Assembly (NCBI GenBank): GCA_028282595.1
Contig: JANQHQ010000027.1
Coordinates: 1-64,000, forward strand
Source of the DNA: Chlorobium sp.
GTDB taxonomy: Bacteria > Bacteroidota > Chlorobiia > Chlorobiales > Chlorobiaceae
Reading direction: 5' to 3'
Length of the DNA stretch: 64,000 bases
Position 1 is the stretch's first letter. Each line of letters begins with the position of its first letter. The translations under genes were made by a program, and so were the position numbers. A model generated the notes under the pieces. The model searched no databases, was not told where the DNA came from, and was given only the letters and a program-made list of their open reading frames with translations. Shown here piece after piece: positions 35,444-44,782 of the stretch.

Positions 35444-36741
35444 TGCAACGCTTCTCCTTCGGCCGGGTTTGACGAACCGGCGACGCGCTCCGAAACGGGT
35501 AAACGGTTCCCTTTCGCGGACAGCCAGACCTCCTGCCCCATCAGAAAAGCCGTCAGCCCCCACATGATAGAGGAGTCGTAAAGCGATCCCGAGACCATGG
35601 CACCGACAAGATACTGCAGATAGAGCAATGGAATCCAGGCCGTCCGGAAAGTGCCGGAAATCACTGTTCTGGCGCAATGGTAGAGCCCGAACAGGAGAAT
35701 GAGGGAAAAGAGCAACCCCCCGACGATGCCGTTTACCATGAAACTTTCGAGCAGAAGATTGTGCGGATATCTCGCCATCTCCCCCAGCGGCCCTATTCCC
35801 GCTCCCAGGATTGGATTGTCGAGCACGATATCGATTCCGGCCCGGTAGAGTTCCAGCCTCCTGCCTATCGAACCGGTTGACTGTCCCGAGAAAGCCTGCT
35901 GGAGACGGTAAAAAAGGCTGTTCTGCACAAGAATCTCGCCGAAAAAGACAATCGCCAGGACAACCGCTCCCCCCGCTCCGGCGGCGACCAGCACCGCCTT
36001 GCCGCCGATCCTCCGCAACACCAGCAGAACGATGGCGGGAAAGACGACGAACAGACTGAGCAGGGGACCTTTCGATGCGCTGACGACAAGGACAAGTCCT
36101 CCGAAAACGACAGCGAACCATTGCAGCAGCCTCTCCACCCTACCTCCCCCGGCGGACAGGAGAGCGCATGTGGCGAGAATCACGAGCGTCACGCCGAGAT
36201 GGCCGAACCATATCGGATTCAGGGTTTCGGTGTATTTTCTGCCGAGAAAAAGGGCCGACAACCCGTCGAACGAGCCGTCGAGAAGAATCTGGGCGAAGTT
36301 CAATCCGGCCGCAGCGAACGCCGCAAGGAAAAACCACCTCAAAAGATCCCCCAGACTGCCTGGAGAGATTCCGGAGGCAAGCGCCACAGCCGGCAGGAGG
36401 GCGATGCCTGCTGCGGAAAGGAGGTACTCCTCCAAAGGAAGATGAAGCGTCTCGGGCGCGGCCCATGCATCGAACACTATCCGGAACAGGTACCAGACCC
36501 AGAAAATCCACCACACCGCCCAGAAGTAGTTCACCTTAACCCTCCGCGACGTATAGGGCGTCAGCACCATCACCGCGAGCGCGATCGAGAGGACCAGGCC
36601 CCTGAAAGGAACCGATACGGTCCGGTTCGAAATGTCGAACCAGAGGGAAACCGGGGCGATCAGGGGATAACCCACCACGGTCAGCACCAGCACGACCGCC
36701 ACGCCGAAATCAGCAAGTTCGTCTGTCGTCGGCCGTTTCAC
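35440..36741 (-). CDS. O-antigen polymerase/ligase-like membrane protein (Wzy/WaaL family)
   Basis: A 433-residue inner-membrane protein with about eleven helices and the long periplasmic loop typical of the Wzy_C/O-antigen ligase family. That loop contains SIGRRLELYRAGIDIVLDNP, GAGIGPLGEMARYPHNLLLE and similar residues; the histidine in PHNLLLE is the family hallmark. Such proteins polymerise O-units or ligate the glycan to lipid A core. Start: GTG at 36741 with a strong GGAGG site, overlapping the previous stop (GTGA). It is the only polymerase or ligase candidate in the window. Confidence 0.85.
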   Translation of the reverse strand: MKRPTTDELADFGVAVVLVLTVVGYPLIAPVSLWFDISNRTVSVPFRGLVLSIALAVMVLTPYTSRRVKVNYFWAVWWIFWVWYLFRIVFDAWAAPETLHLPLEEYLLSAAGIALLPAVALASGISPGSLGDLLRWFFLAAFAAAGLNFAQILLDGSFDGLSALFLGRKYTETLNPIWFGHLGVTLVILATCALLSAGGGRVERLLQWFAVVFGGLVLVVSASKGPLLSLFVVFPAIVLLVLRRIGGKAVLVAAGAGGAVVLAIVFFGEILVQNSLFYRLQQAFSGQSTGSIGRRLELYRAGIDIVLDNPILGAGIGPLGEMARYPHNLLLESFMVNGIVGGLLFSLILLFGLYHCARTVISGTFRTAWIPLLYLQYLVGAMVSGSLYDSSIMWGLTAFLMGQEVWLSAKGNRLPVSERVAGSSNPAEGEALQ

Positions 36742-37964
36742 GGGCTTCCTCCCTTCACACCGGCGGCGATCACGTCGCAAACCGCCGCCCCGAACCCGTC
36801 GGCGGTGTGGCGACGGGCGAACCGTCGTCCGTTTTCGGCGCAGCCGTTGCGCAACGCCTCGTTGCCGGCAAGCTCCGTGATCGCGCGCTTCACGGAGGAT
36901 GTTTCGCCGGGAGTAACGGTAACCCCGAGTCCGTGCCTTTTCGTCAGCCACCCCACAAGACCCTCGTCGGAAGCGATCGCCGGCAGACCGATCGATGCTG
37001 CCTGGATGAGTACGCCGCTGGAACCGGTAAATCCCATCACATAACCGACCCATACCGCATCGGCCGAGCGGAATGCCCGGTACTCCTGCTCCTCGTCCTG
37101 GAAACCCTCCGAAACCATAAGGCGGTTGCGCCGTTTCAACCCTGTCGCGAGAGGCGTTTTCATCAGCGCCCGCACGGGTTCGTTCTGCCGTCCCGCCAGG
37201 TGAACCTGCACGGCGCTCTGCTCCCGCGAAAGCTCCTCGACCGCCTGGAGGAGCTCCCTGATCCCCTTTCTCCTCGTCAGCGTACCGAAAACCAGAACCA
37301 CAAAACGGCCTTCTCCGATTCCCAGTTTTCTGCGCGCCCCTTCGCGGCTCATGTCGCCGCGCAGTTCACCGACATCGGGAACATGCACGAGCTTGCGGTA
37401 CTCCCTCCTGTCCTGTCCGGCTGCGTATTCCATGAACGGCTCGTCGACAACCGTGCAGAATTTGAGATCCGGAATGGCCAGCATCCTGCGGAACAGCCAC
37501 CCGTAAAAAAAGTCGTTTCGACTTTCGGGTCCGAGCCCCATCGCATGACGGTGGAATTTGACGCTCATCATCATCCCGCCGAAAGGAAGGCGGCCGAACG
37601 GCGACCCCTTCAGGGAGAGAACCTTGTCGAAATGATCGAGATTGACGACATAGACAAAATCGGGCTCCCTTCCTCCGGGCAGCTTCGAGAAACCCCTGGC
37701 AAGGGCGTTGTAAAAACTGTTTTGTGCTTGCATGAGGGCAACCGAACCCGACGAGGGGGGTTTTTCGACGTCATCCATAACGTGAACTTCCGAATCCGGC
37801 GGCAGTTCGCTGCGGACGAGTTCGAAAGCCTTGTGCCCGAAGGCGTTCCCGGTAGTGAGCAACTGGACGGACCACCCTCTCCGGGCGGCGGCCCGCACGA
37901 TGAACCGAACGTAGGAAACCATGTGATGGCCACCGGCTTTCGGCTCCACGATCAGCACTCTCAT
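36738..37964 (-). CDS. GT4-like glycosyltransferase
   Basis: A 408-residue GT-B protein beginning MRVLIVEPKAGGHHMVSYVR. The donor domain has VLVFGTLTRRKGIRELLQAV. The EX7E region is altered to FTGSSGVLIQAASIGLPAIA, so the first glutamate is absent. Similar GT4-like proteins sit in exopolysaccharide clusters. It heads the chain of overlapping genes running to 29603 and lies 60 bp downstream of cysNC, which may belong to the same transcription unit. Confidence 0.8.
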   Translation of the reverse strand: MRVLIVEPKAGGHHMVSYVRFIVRAAARRGWSVQLLTTGNAFGHKAFELVRSELPPDSEVHVMDDVEKPPSSGSVALMQAQNSFYNALARGFSKLPGGREPDFVYVVNLDHFDKVLSLKGSPFGRLPFGGMMMSVKFHRHAMGLGPESRNDFFYGWLFRRMLAIPDLKFCTVVDEPFMEYAAGQDRREYRKLVHVPDVGELRGDMSREGARRKLGIGEGRFVVLVFGTLTRRKGIRELLQAVEELSREQSAVQVHLAGRQNEPVRALMKTPLATGLKRRNRLMVSEGFQDEEQEYRAFRSADAVWVGYVMGFTGSSGVLIQAASIGLPAIASDEGLVGWLTKRHGLGVTVTPGETSSVKRAITELAGNEALRNGCAENGRRFARRHTADGFGAAVCDVIAAGVKGGSP

Positions 37965-38024
37965 GACCGCCCCCCCCCGGTGCAGAACGAATGGACGGAG
38001 CGGTTCCCTTTCCCTGCAGCCTGT

Positions 38025-39950
38025 TCAGACAAGCGGAAACACCCCCCTCGCGGCAATGTAGTCGAGCACCCCCGAAACATCGATGGCGTCCTTTTCCTGA
38101 ATAATCCTCAGATCCGGCTCTTCCGGCGGCTCGAACGGCATGTCGGCCCCCGGAAGGTAACTCGCTTCGCCCCGGTCCACCTTTTCGTAGAGTTCGGGAT
38201 CCGAACGTCTGCAGAATTCCGGATCGGCATCGACGTAAACCAGATGAAAGCGCTCCCTGCCGATGATCTCGGCTGTCTGCCGGCGGATATTGTCGTCCGG
38301 GGAGATGAAAGAGCAGATAGTCAACAACCCCTGATCGTTAAGCATTCTGCAGAGATGGGCGACTCTCCTCATGTGCTCGGCGCGGTCCGCGGGAGAATAG
38401 TCGAGCTCGCGTGACAGTCCGGAACGCACCGTCCCACCGTCGATCAGCACGGTTGTGGCTCCCCGGTCGAACAGCTCCCTCTCCACCGAGTAGGCAAGAT
38501 CGTTTTTTGCCGATCCGTGCAATCCCATGATCCATACGGTAACGCCTTTCTGCCCGAACCGGGCCTCCCTTTCGTCGAGCGGCACGCGGCTTCTTTTTCC
38601 GGAAGCGGTAACGGCGGATGTCCCGGTGATTTTCGAGGGGAGCTCATCCTCGCTCACCCGGTCGATAATCATTCCCGCCGCAACGGTATTGAAGGTCACG
38701 GGATCGATCAGGATGAAAGCGCCGGTCGCGCGGTTTTTCTCGTACGGATCGAAAAACAGCGCCCTGTTCGCGGTCAGCACGACCCGTCCGATATCGTTGA
38801 GCTCGAACTCCCCTGCGTCCGATCTTTTCAGCGTGTTGACGTCGATTCTGTAACGAACCTTGTCGATGCGGATCTTGGACGTGTTCGTCGTATGCTTTAC
38901 CAGATACTGCCTGTCGGCAACCATCGGCTGCTCCCCGAGCCAGACGAGCATCGCCTCGAAATGGCGGCCGACCCTGGGGATGTTGTGGGGCTTAACCAGC
39001 ATGTCACCCCTGGAAACGTCAATCTCTTCGGCAAGCGTCAGGGTGACGGAGGACGGTGGGAAAGCCTCCTCAAGCTCTCCCTCCCAGGTGGTTATGGAGG
39101 TCACGACCGAGCGTTTCCTGGACGGAAGCGCCATCAGTTCGTCCCCTTTCCTGACGATACCGGAAGCGACGCGCGCGGCGTAACCCCGGTATCCGTGCGA
39201 GGGCCTGACCACATACTGTACGGGATAGCGGAAATCGATGAAATTCCTGTCGCCGGCGATATGGACCGTTTCGAGGAAATGCAGCAGCGGTTTTCCGTCA
39301 TACCACGCCATCTTTTCCGAAGTTTCGACGACATTCTCCCCCCTCAGGGCGGAGAGCGGCATGCAATGCACGTCGGGAATGTTGAGGCGGGTCACGAAAT
39401 TCTTGTACTCCGCGGCTATGGTTTCGAAGACCTCCTGGCTGTAATCGACCAGGTCCATTTTATTGACCGCGAGAACGACATGTTTTATGCCGAGAAGCGA
39501 GGCGATGAACGTGTGCCGCTTCGTCTGCGTGACGATCCCCTGCGCCGCATCGACGAGAATGACGGCGAGGTCCGCCGTCGAGGCGCCGGTCACCATGTTG
39601 CGCGTGTACTGCTCGTGCCCCGGTGTGTCGGCAATGATGAACTTTCTTCTGTTCGTCGAAAAATACCTGTAGGCGACATCGATCGTAATCCCCTGTTCCC
39701 GCTCTGCCTTCAGTCCGTCCAGAAGCAGTGCGTAATCCATGTCGTCTCCCGCATGCCCTTCCCGGAGGTTGTCCCGCTCCAGGGCCGCAAGCTGGTCGTC
39801 GTAGATTTTCTTCGAATCGAACAGCAGGCGTCCGATCAGCGTCGATTTCCCGTCATCGACCGATCCCGCGGTAAGAAACCGCAACAGATCCTTCTGCTGG
39901 TCGTGACGGAGAAATTCAGCGATAGTGTTTTCGGTCAAAGATATCTGCAT
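38025..39950 (-). CDS. cysNC: Sulfate adenylyltransferase subunit 1 fused to a degenerate APS-kinase domain (CysNC)
   Basis: A 641-residue protein. The first 430 residues are CysN, the GTPase that drives sulfate adenylation with CysD: P-loop GSVDDGKST (31-39), DTPGHEQYTRNM, and NKMDLVDYS. The last 170 residues have the APS-kinase fold, but its P-loop reads GLHGSAKN (about 476-483) instead of GLSGSGKST, and the DGDN motif reads DGGT. The fused kinase is therefore probably inactive, while an intact separate CysC is encoded at 40922. A regulatory role, as for the kinase-like domain of fungal ATP sulfurylase, is a possibility. Start at ATG 39950; an in-frame TTG lies two codons upstream. Confidence 0.92.
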   Translation of the reverse strand: MQISLTENTIAEFLRHDQQKDLLRFLTAGSVDDGKSTLIGRLLFDSKKIYDDQLAALERDNLREGHAGDDMDYALLLDGLKAEREQGITIDVAYRYFSTNRRKFIIADTPGHEQYTRNMVTGASTADLAVILVDAAQGIVTQTKRHTFIASLLGIKHVVLAVNKMDLVDYSQEVFETIAAEYKNFVTRLNIPDVHCMPLSALRGENVVETSEKMAWYDGKPLLHFLETVHIAGDRNFIDFRYPVQYVVRPSHGYRGYAARVASGIVRKGDELMALPSRKRSVVTSITTWEGELEEAFPPSSVTLTLAEEIDVSRGDMLVKPHNIPRVGRHFEAMLVWLGEQPMVADRQYLVKHTTNTSKIRIDKVRYRIDVNTLKRSDAGEFELNDIGRVVLTANRALFFDPYEKNRATGAFILIDPVTFNTVAAGMIIDRVSEDELPSKITGTSAVTASGKRSRVPLDEREARFGQKGVTVWIMGLHGSAKNDLAYSVERELFDRGATTVLIDGGTVRSGLSRELDYSPADRAEHMRRVAHLCRMLNDQGLLTICSFISPDDNIRRQTAEIIGRERFHLVYVDADPEFCRRSDPELYEKVDRGEASYLPGADMPFEPPEEPDLRIIQEKDAIDVSGVLDYIAARGVFPLV

Positions 39951-39971
39951 TGGCAATGATTCAATCGAAAA

Positions 39972-40880
39972 TTAAAAATATCCTTCCCGCTTTTTCTGCT
40001 CCATCGATGCATCCTGGTCATAGTCGATGACCCTGGTCGTGCGCTCGGACTTGGTCGTCGCCATCATCTCCAGCACGATATCCTCGATCGTCGTGGCGCT
40101 CGACTCGACCGCGCCGGTCAGCGGGTAGCATCCGAGAGTCCTGAACCGGACCATCTTCATTTCGGCCTTCCTCCGGAGCTCTTCCGGCATGCGATCGTCA
40201 TCGGTGAGAATGAGATTGCCGTCCATGTTCACGACCGGACGTTCCTTTGCGTAATAGAGCGGCACGATGGGAATCCGTTCCTGGCGGATGTACTCCCAGA
40301 TATCCAGCTCGGTCCAGTTCGACAGGGGAAATACCCGTATCGACTCCCCTTTCCGCACCTTTGTATTATAGGTGTCCCAGAGCTCCGGGCGCTGGTTTTT
40401 CGGGTCCCACTGGTGGAACCGGTCCCGGAAGGAGAATATCCGCTCCTTGGCGCGCGATTTCTCCTCATCCCTGCGCGCCCCGCCGAATGCTGCGTCGAAG
40501 CCGTGGGTATCGAGAGCCTGAAGAAGCGCCTGCGTCTTCATCAGATCGGTATGGACCTGCGAACCGTGGGTAAACGGACCGACACCCTGCTCGTAAGCCT
40601 CCATATTCGAATGGACGATGAGGTCCCAGTTGTTCTCCTTCGCGTACCGGTCCCTGAACTCTATCATCTCGCGAAACTTCCATTTCGAATCGATATGCAT
40701 GAGCGGAAACGGCACTTTCGCTGGATAGAACGCCTTTTCGGCCAACCGGACCATTACCGACGAATCCTTTCCGATCGAATAGAGCATGACCGGATTGCCG
40801 AACTCGGCGGCCACTTCCCGGATAACGTGAATGGACTCCGACTCGAGCTGCCGGAGATGTGAAATTCTGTATGAGTTCAT
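39972..40880 (-). CDS. cysD: Sulfate adenylyltransferase subunit 2
   Basis: A 302-residue ATP-pyrophosphatase-fold enzyme that makes adenosine 5'-phosphosulfate from sulfate and ATP together with CysN. Conserved features: the PP-loop MLYSIGKDSSVMVRLAEKAF, FGGARRDEEKSRAKER, and PLSNWTELDIWEYI. The C-terminus DQDASMEQKKREGYF is intact. The length equals that of the E. coli protein. The ATG at 40880 was preferred to an upstream TTG at 40898. It lies 21 bp before cysNC and 41 bp after cysC, forming a sulfate-activation operon. Confidence 0.95.
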   Translation of the reverse strand: MNSYRISHLRQLESESIHVIREVAAEFGNPVMLYSIGKDSSVMVRLAEKAFYPAKVPFPLMHIDSKWKFREMIEFRDRYAKENNWDLIVHSNMEAYEQGVGPFTHGSQVHTDLMKTQALLQALDTHGFDAAFGGARRDEEKSRAKERIFSFRDRFHQWDPKNQRPELWDTYNTKVRKGESIRVFPLSNWTELDIWEYIRQERIPIVPLYYAKERPVVNMDGNLILTDDDRMPEELRRKAEMKMVRFRTLGCYPLTGAVESSATTIEDIVLEMMATTKSERTTRVIDYDQDASMEQKKREGYF

Positions 40881-40921
40881 GTGTCGTTCGTTTTTCAACC
40901 GTTATGCTTCGAGAACAACCT

Positions 40922-41539
40922 TCAACGCACCCTCGACCGGACGGCGTCGAGCACCATACGGACGCACTCGCCCAGCGGACGCTCTTCGGTGCGGATATGG
41001 ATATCGGGATTCGGAGGCGCTTCGAATGCCGCGTCGATCCCGGTAAAATTCCTTATTTCTCCCGCCCGTGCCTTTCGATACAGCCCCTTGACGTCTCTCG
41101 CCTCGCACACACCGAGCGGTGTATCGACAAAAACCTCCAGAAAATCCTCCGCGGAGATGATCTCGCGGGCCATCGCCCTCATCCGCCTCGTGGGGCTGAT
41201 AGCGCAGGCGAGCGTCACGACGCCGCACTGCAAAAAAAGCCTGGAGACTTCGGCGATGCGACGGATGTTTTCCTGCCGGTCCTCTTCGGAGAAACCGAGA
41301 TTGCTGTTGATGCCGGTCCTGATATTGTCGCCGTCGAGAACCTGGGTCAGAAGGCCTTCGGCCGCAAGCTCTCTCTCCACGTGCCGCGCTATGGTTGTCT
41401 TGCCCGAACCCGAAAGACCGGTGAACCAGAGCACAAGACCGCGCTGGTTCAGAAGACGTTCTTTCTCCTCCCGTCCCATGATCTGGTCGAAAACCGGATG
41501 AATATGCTTCATGCGCCTGTCTGTTTCCTGTTTTTCCAT
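40922..41539 (-). CDS. cysC: Adenylylsulfate (APS) kinase
   Basis: A 205-residue enzyme that phosphorylates APS to PAPS, the sulfate donor for sulfotransferases. All motifs are intact: WFTGLSGSGKTTIARHVE (P-loop about 41-49), DGDNIRTGIN (69 onward), FSEEDRQENIRRI, and the lid KGLYRKARAGEIRNFTGID. It complements the degenerate kinase domain fused to CysN. The first ATG is at 41539; a second at 41512 gives the common MKHIHPVFDQ N-terminus and may be the true start. It heads the cysC-cysD-cysNC set and follows a sulfotransferase gene. Confidence 0.95.
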   Translation of the reverse strand: MEKQETDRRMKHIHPVFDQIMGREEKERLLNQRGLVLWFTGLSGSGKTTIARHVERELAAEGLLTQVLDGDNIRTGINSNLGFSEEDRQENIRRIAEVSRLFLQCGVVTLACAISPTRRMRAMAREIISAEDFLEVFVDTPLGVCEARDVKGLYRKARAGEIRNFTGIDAAFEAPPNPDIHIRTEERPLGECVRMVLDAVRSRVR

Positions 41540-41609
41540 GTCATACGCACCGGAGGAGAACCGTGCTCACTCCCGATGCAATCGTAGCGGAAGGCTTTTC
41601 CGGCGATCC

Positions 41610-42467
41610 TCACCATCCGTAATTTACTCCACAGAACTCATAGAGCCGCCGGTTGTGAGGCATAAAATACCGCCGCAGATAGTCGTACACCTCATCGCCG
41701 ACCTCCGTTCTGTTCGACGCCACGTTGCGGGGCTCGATATCCGGAATCACAACCTCCTCATCGACGCCGACAAACCGGAAAATCCGCCGAAGGGTCGGGG
41801 AGGGATCGGAAAAAAAGTCCTCGCTCCCGATCAGGAGAATATTCTCCATCGAAAAGTAGTCGAGGTACCGCCGCAACTGTTCGTAGTACCTTCCGCGCAT
41901 CTTGTAGGAGTAACGTATGAACGCTTCGTTGCTGAAATCCTTCCGTTCGATCAGGGACGCCAGGCGGTCTTCCTCGGCCAGCATCGCCTCCAGAACAGGC
42001 AATCGCTCACGCTCCTTCCTCCTTTCATGGAAATAATGAGAGAGCGCGCGTTCGACCGGATCGCGCATCACCACAAGAAGCCTGATTCCCGGAAGAAGCC
42101 GGAAAATGCGCTCGGGAACCAGCGGATGAAAGAAGTAGAGAGGCGTTGCCTCGAAGGTCTTTTGCCGGCCGGACACCGTACCCGCGAACGGAAAATGTGC
42201 CCGGTACCAGAGCTCCTCCTTCCCGAATCCCCTCCTTGCCCGATCGAAACACCCGTCGAAAAAATGGACCTCCTTCACGTAGGAGGGCACAAGCTGGGGA
42301 TGCTGGGCCAGATAGTGGTAGAGACTCGACGTTCCGGACTTCTGCGCACCGATGATCATGAAATCGGGAAGACATCGCCCCTTCGCCGTCAAACGCCTGT
42401 ACCCCAGAACCGCCCGCCGTCCGGCCGCGCCTGCTCTTGTCTGAATCGTTGTCCTGAGTGACCGCAT
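41610..42467 (-). CDS. PAPS-dependent sulfotransferase (heparan sulfotransferase-like)
   Basis: A 285-residue protein of the classical Sulfotransfer_1 group. The PAPS loop is FMIIGAQKSGTSSLYHYL (GAQKSGT at 40-46), with the catalytic-site companion VKEVHFFD and the 3'-phosphate site LLVVMRDPVERALSHYFHER. This trio is also typical of animal heparan sulfate sulfotransferases, so glycan O- or N-sulfation is the best guess. It lies 70 bp upstream of cysC on the same strand, tying sulfation to local PAPS supply. Confidence 0.88.
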   Translation of the reverse strand: MRSLRTTIQTRAGAAGRRAVLGYRRLTAKGRCLPDFMIIGAQKSGTSSLYHYLAQHPQLVPSYVKEVHFFDGCFDRARRGFGKEELWYRAHFPFAGTVSGRQKTFEATPLYFFHPLVPERIFRLLPGIRLLVVMRDPVERALSHYFHERRKERERLPVLEAMLAEEDRLASLIERKDFSNEAFIRYSYKMRGRYYEQLRRYLDYFSMENILLIGSEDFFSDPSPTLRRIFRFVGVDEEVVIPDIEPRNVASNRTEVGDEVYDYLRRYFMPHNRRLYEFCGVNYGW

Positions 42468-42578
42468 CTTCCCGGAAATCCCGACGGAACCGTCGTCCGT
42501 CCGTTACAAAAACATCTTTCGTCCCCCGGACGCACACAGAAGTGCATCGAACGGACTCTCTCCCGCAAAAAACACATC

Positions 42579-43745
42579 TTACCCCGCCGCCATCGCCCTG
42601 TACAGCTCATGGTAACGATCCGCGACCGTTCGTATATCGTATTTCTCCACTGCCGCGCGCCTTATCCCGAACGCGTCATAGGTTTTTCCGACCATCGTCT
42701 CGATGGTGCGGATGAGATCCTCTCTGTCACCGACCCTGAAGGTCATCCCGTTTTCAGGGGAAATCAGCTCCCTGTTGGCCGCTATATCGGAAGCGAGAAC
42801 GGGAACGCCGCTGGCGAAACTTTCGAGCACCACATTCGCCATCCCTTCCGAATAGGAGGGAATGACCAGGGCGTCGGCCAGTTCCAGGAAACCGGCGACC
42901 TTTTCCTGCGCACCGAGATACCTTACGACGACCCCGTTACGCCTGTCGTTTATCCGCGAAATCGTCCGTTCGAAATCCTCTATCTCGCCGTAGTCGGGTC
43001 CGACGATCAGCACCACGAACTCTCTTGCGCCGCCCATGGCATCAAGGGCGGCGAGCAAATCCCCGATACCCTTCCGTTTCGATATCGTTCCGGCATAGAG
43101 TAGCACGAAAGCCTTTTCGGAAAAACCGTACAGCGAACGACGCTTCTCCTGCCGTTCGTGTTTCGGCAAGAGGTTATGGGCGCCGACATCGACGGCGTTG
43201 GGAATCTCGACGATTCGCGCGGGATCGAGACCGACACGCATCAGATCGTTTCTTGTTTTCCGGTTGAGTGCAATGACATGATCCGCCCTTGCGATCCAGA
43301 ACGCGAGAAACCTCCTGTAGAGCCTTTTTGCGTTGTGCCCGTCGTCAACCTCTTTTTGCGTGATTTTCAGGATAGTCCTTTTCCCCAGCATCTTCGACAG
43401 AAAAATCGACACGGCAGCCTCCATGTCCCCTTTGACGACATGGACAACATCGGCCCTCAGAAAAGCCGGCACTTTTCTCAGCAGAATATCCAGGCAGAAA
43501 AGGAAAAATCGCAGCCTGTTGTTTTCCGTCGAACGAGATTTTCGAAAAACGGCATGTACACTGACGGGTCCGCCCGCAGCCGACCGGGAGCTGTGCACCA
43601 CACGATCGAACGCCGTCAAAAGCTCTATTTCGATCTCGGGATACTCGGCAAGCAACCGCCTGTTGACCGTATCCAGCTGCTTGCCGTAACCCGAAAACGA
43701 CGGGGGATAGCTGTAACAGACCTGCAATACCCTGAGTTTTTTCAT
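42579..43745 (-). CDS. GT4-family glycosyltransferase
   Basis: A 388-residue classical GT4 protein: LQVCYSYPPSFSGYGKQLDT at the N-terminus, LLYAGTISKRKGIGDLLAAL for donor binding, and the EX7E block YSEGMANVVLESFASGVPVL with DIAANRELI. Overlaps the upstream sulfotransferase gene by 4 bp (ATGA), suggesting that the two act on the same intermediate. An untranslated gap of 111 bp separates it from the next sulfotransferase gene. Confidence 0.89.
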   Translation of the reverse strand: MKKLRVLQVCYSYPPSFSGYGKQLDTVNRRLLAEYPEIEIELLTAFDRVVHSSRSAAGGPVSVHAVFRKSRSTENNRLRFFLFCLDILLRKVPAFLRADVVHVVKGDMEAAVSIFLSKMLGKRTILKITQKEVDDGHNAKRLYRRFLAFWIARADHVIALNRKTRNDLMRVGLDPARIVEIPNAVDVGAHNLLPKHERQEKRRSLYGFSEKAFVLLYAGTISKRKGIGDLLAALDAMGGAREFVVLIVGPDYGEIEDFERTISRINDRRNGVVVRYLGAQEKVAGFLELADALVIPSYSEGMANVVLESFASGVPVLASDIAANRELISPENGMTFRVGDREDLIRTIETMVGKTYDAFGIRRAAVEKYDIRTVADRYHELYRAMAAG

Positions 43746-44695
43746 GCCCCCCGATCCCGTGTTTTCCAGCGTTTTCCCGACGGAGCGCCCCTGCGCCTGC
43801 GCATGTAGTTACGAATTCTTTTCGAAAGAGCCGGGCCTTTTCCCATCCAGCCCCCGAATACCGCCAACTCCCGCCTGTCGGGAGGACGCGGCAACTCATA
43901 CTGCCGCTCATAATCGAACGCGGAGAGCAGTCCTCCGGCAACATACTCGAAAAGCTCGACCTCCCGTTTGCCGAGAACCGACCGCCAGGCGTCGACCTTC
44001 GAAGAATCGAGCCCTCCACCCACGAGCCGGTGCTGACGAAGCGTATACTCCGGAACCCTGAAGCCCCCGCCGCGGAAGACCGCTTCGCTCCGGGGCATGC
44101 CGCAGTGCTCCAGCAGACGATACCACGAATCCTTTTCTCCCGACAACAGATCCTCGAAACGCACCTGCATGACGGAAGAGTCTGAACGATTCAGCAGGGC
44201 GAGCCCTGCTGCATTCTTTTCGCTCCACCAGAACCCTGCATGGTAAGCGTTGCCCGGTCCCCAGTCGAGAGGAATCACCGAAGCCGCGACGGCACGGCCG
44301 TCGCGGACCGCAAACACGAACTTCACCTCCGTAACGAACGCACTGAGCACGTCCCAATGCCTGATATTGTCCGGAGTGTGATCGACCCACACGCGCCAAT
44401 CCGGCTTTCCGTTCGCCCTTGCGTACTGATCGACCAGCTCGAACAGAAACTCCCCGGGAGAAGCCGTCCGTTTCAGCCTCCGCTCGTCGGGAGAAAGACG
44501 CCAGAGTCCGAAACGGAAATCTTCCCGCAACAGACCGAGCGCACCGGCCGTGTCTCCGCAATGAAGCATCCGCAACAAGGGAACCTTGAACTGGGACTCC
44601 GGGGTCACGACAACATCGGGCGGCGAACCAATGTGATCCGCGATCATCGTCGTGCCGCTTCGATCACATCCGCCGATAAAGACGATTCTCTTCAT
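43742..44695 (-). CDS. Sulfotransferase family protein
   Basis: A 317-residue sulfotransferase-like protein with the PAPS loop VFIGGCDRSGTTMIADHI (residues 5-22) and a 3'-phosphate-site element VKFVFAVRDGRAVAASVI. WVDHTPDNIRHWDVL resembles the acceptor or PAPS-contact region of the group. The C-terminal 30 residues are strongly basic (RNYMRRRRGAPSGKR). ATG at 44695 was chosen over an in-frame GTG at 44719. Translationally coupled to the following glycosyltransferase. Confidence 0.82.
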   Translation of the reverse strand: MKRIVFIGGCDRSGTTMIADHIGSPPDVVVTPESQFKVPLLRMLHCGDTAGALGLLREDFRFGLWRLSPDERRLKRTASPGEFLFELVDQYARANGKPDWRVWVDHTPDNIRHWDVLSAFVTEVKFVFAVRDGRAVAASVIPLDWGPGNAYHAGFWWSEKNAAGLALLNRSDSSVMQVRFEDLLSGEKDSWYRLLEHCGMPRSEAVFRGGGFRVPEYTLRQHRLVGGGLDSSKVDAWRSVLGKREVELFEYVAGGLLSAFDYERQYELPRPPDRRELAVFGGWMGKGPALSKRIRNYMRRRRGAPSGKRWKTRDRGA

Positions 44696-44782
44696 GGTCA
44701 CTTCAGGGATTCGGGTCACCGGCCACGCTGCAGGCGAAACAACGGCCCGGTTTCCGCTCCGTTTCGGACATGCCGCATGTTT

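Noticed and set aside
35444..36121. N-terminal extension of the glycosyltransferase ending at 34307
   Set aside because: It overlaps the Wzy/WaaL-like gene in another frame. ATG 35443 has an AAGGAG site and an ATGA overlap typical of this operon.
38025..41539. Assimilatory sulfate reduction operon
   Set aside because: cysD, cysNC and cysC are present, but no PAPS reductase or sulfite reductase gene was found, and the neighbours are sulfotransferases and glycosyltransferases.
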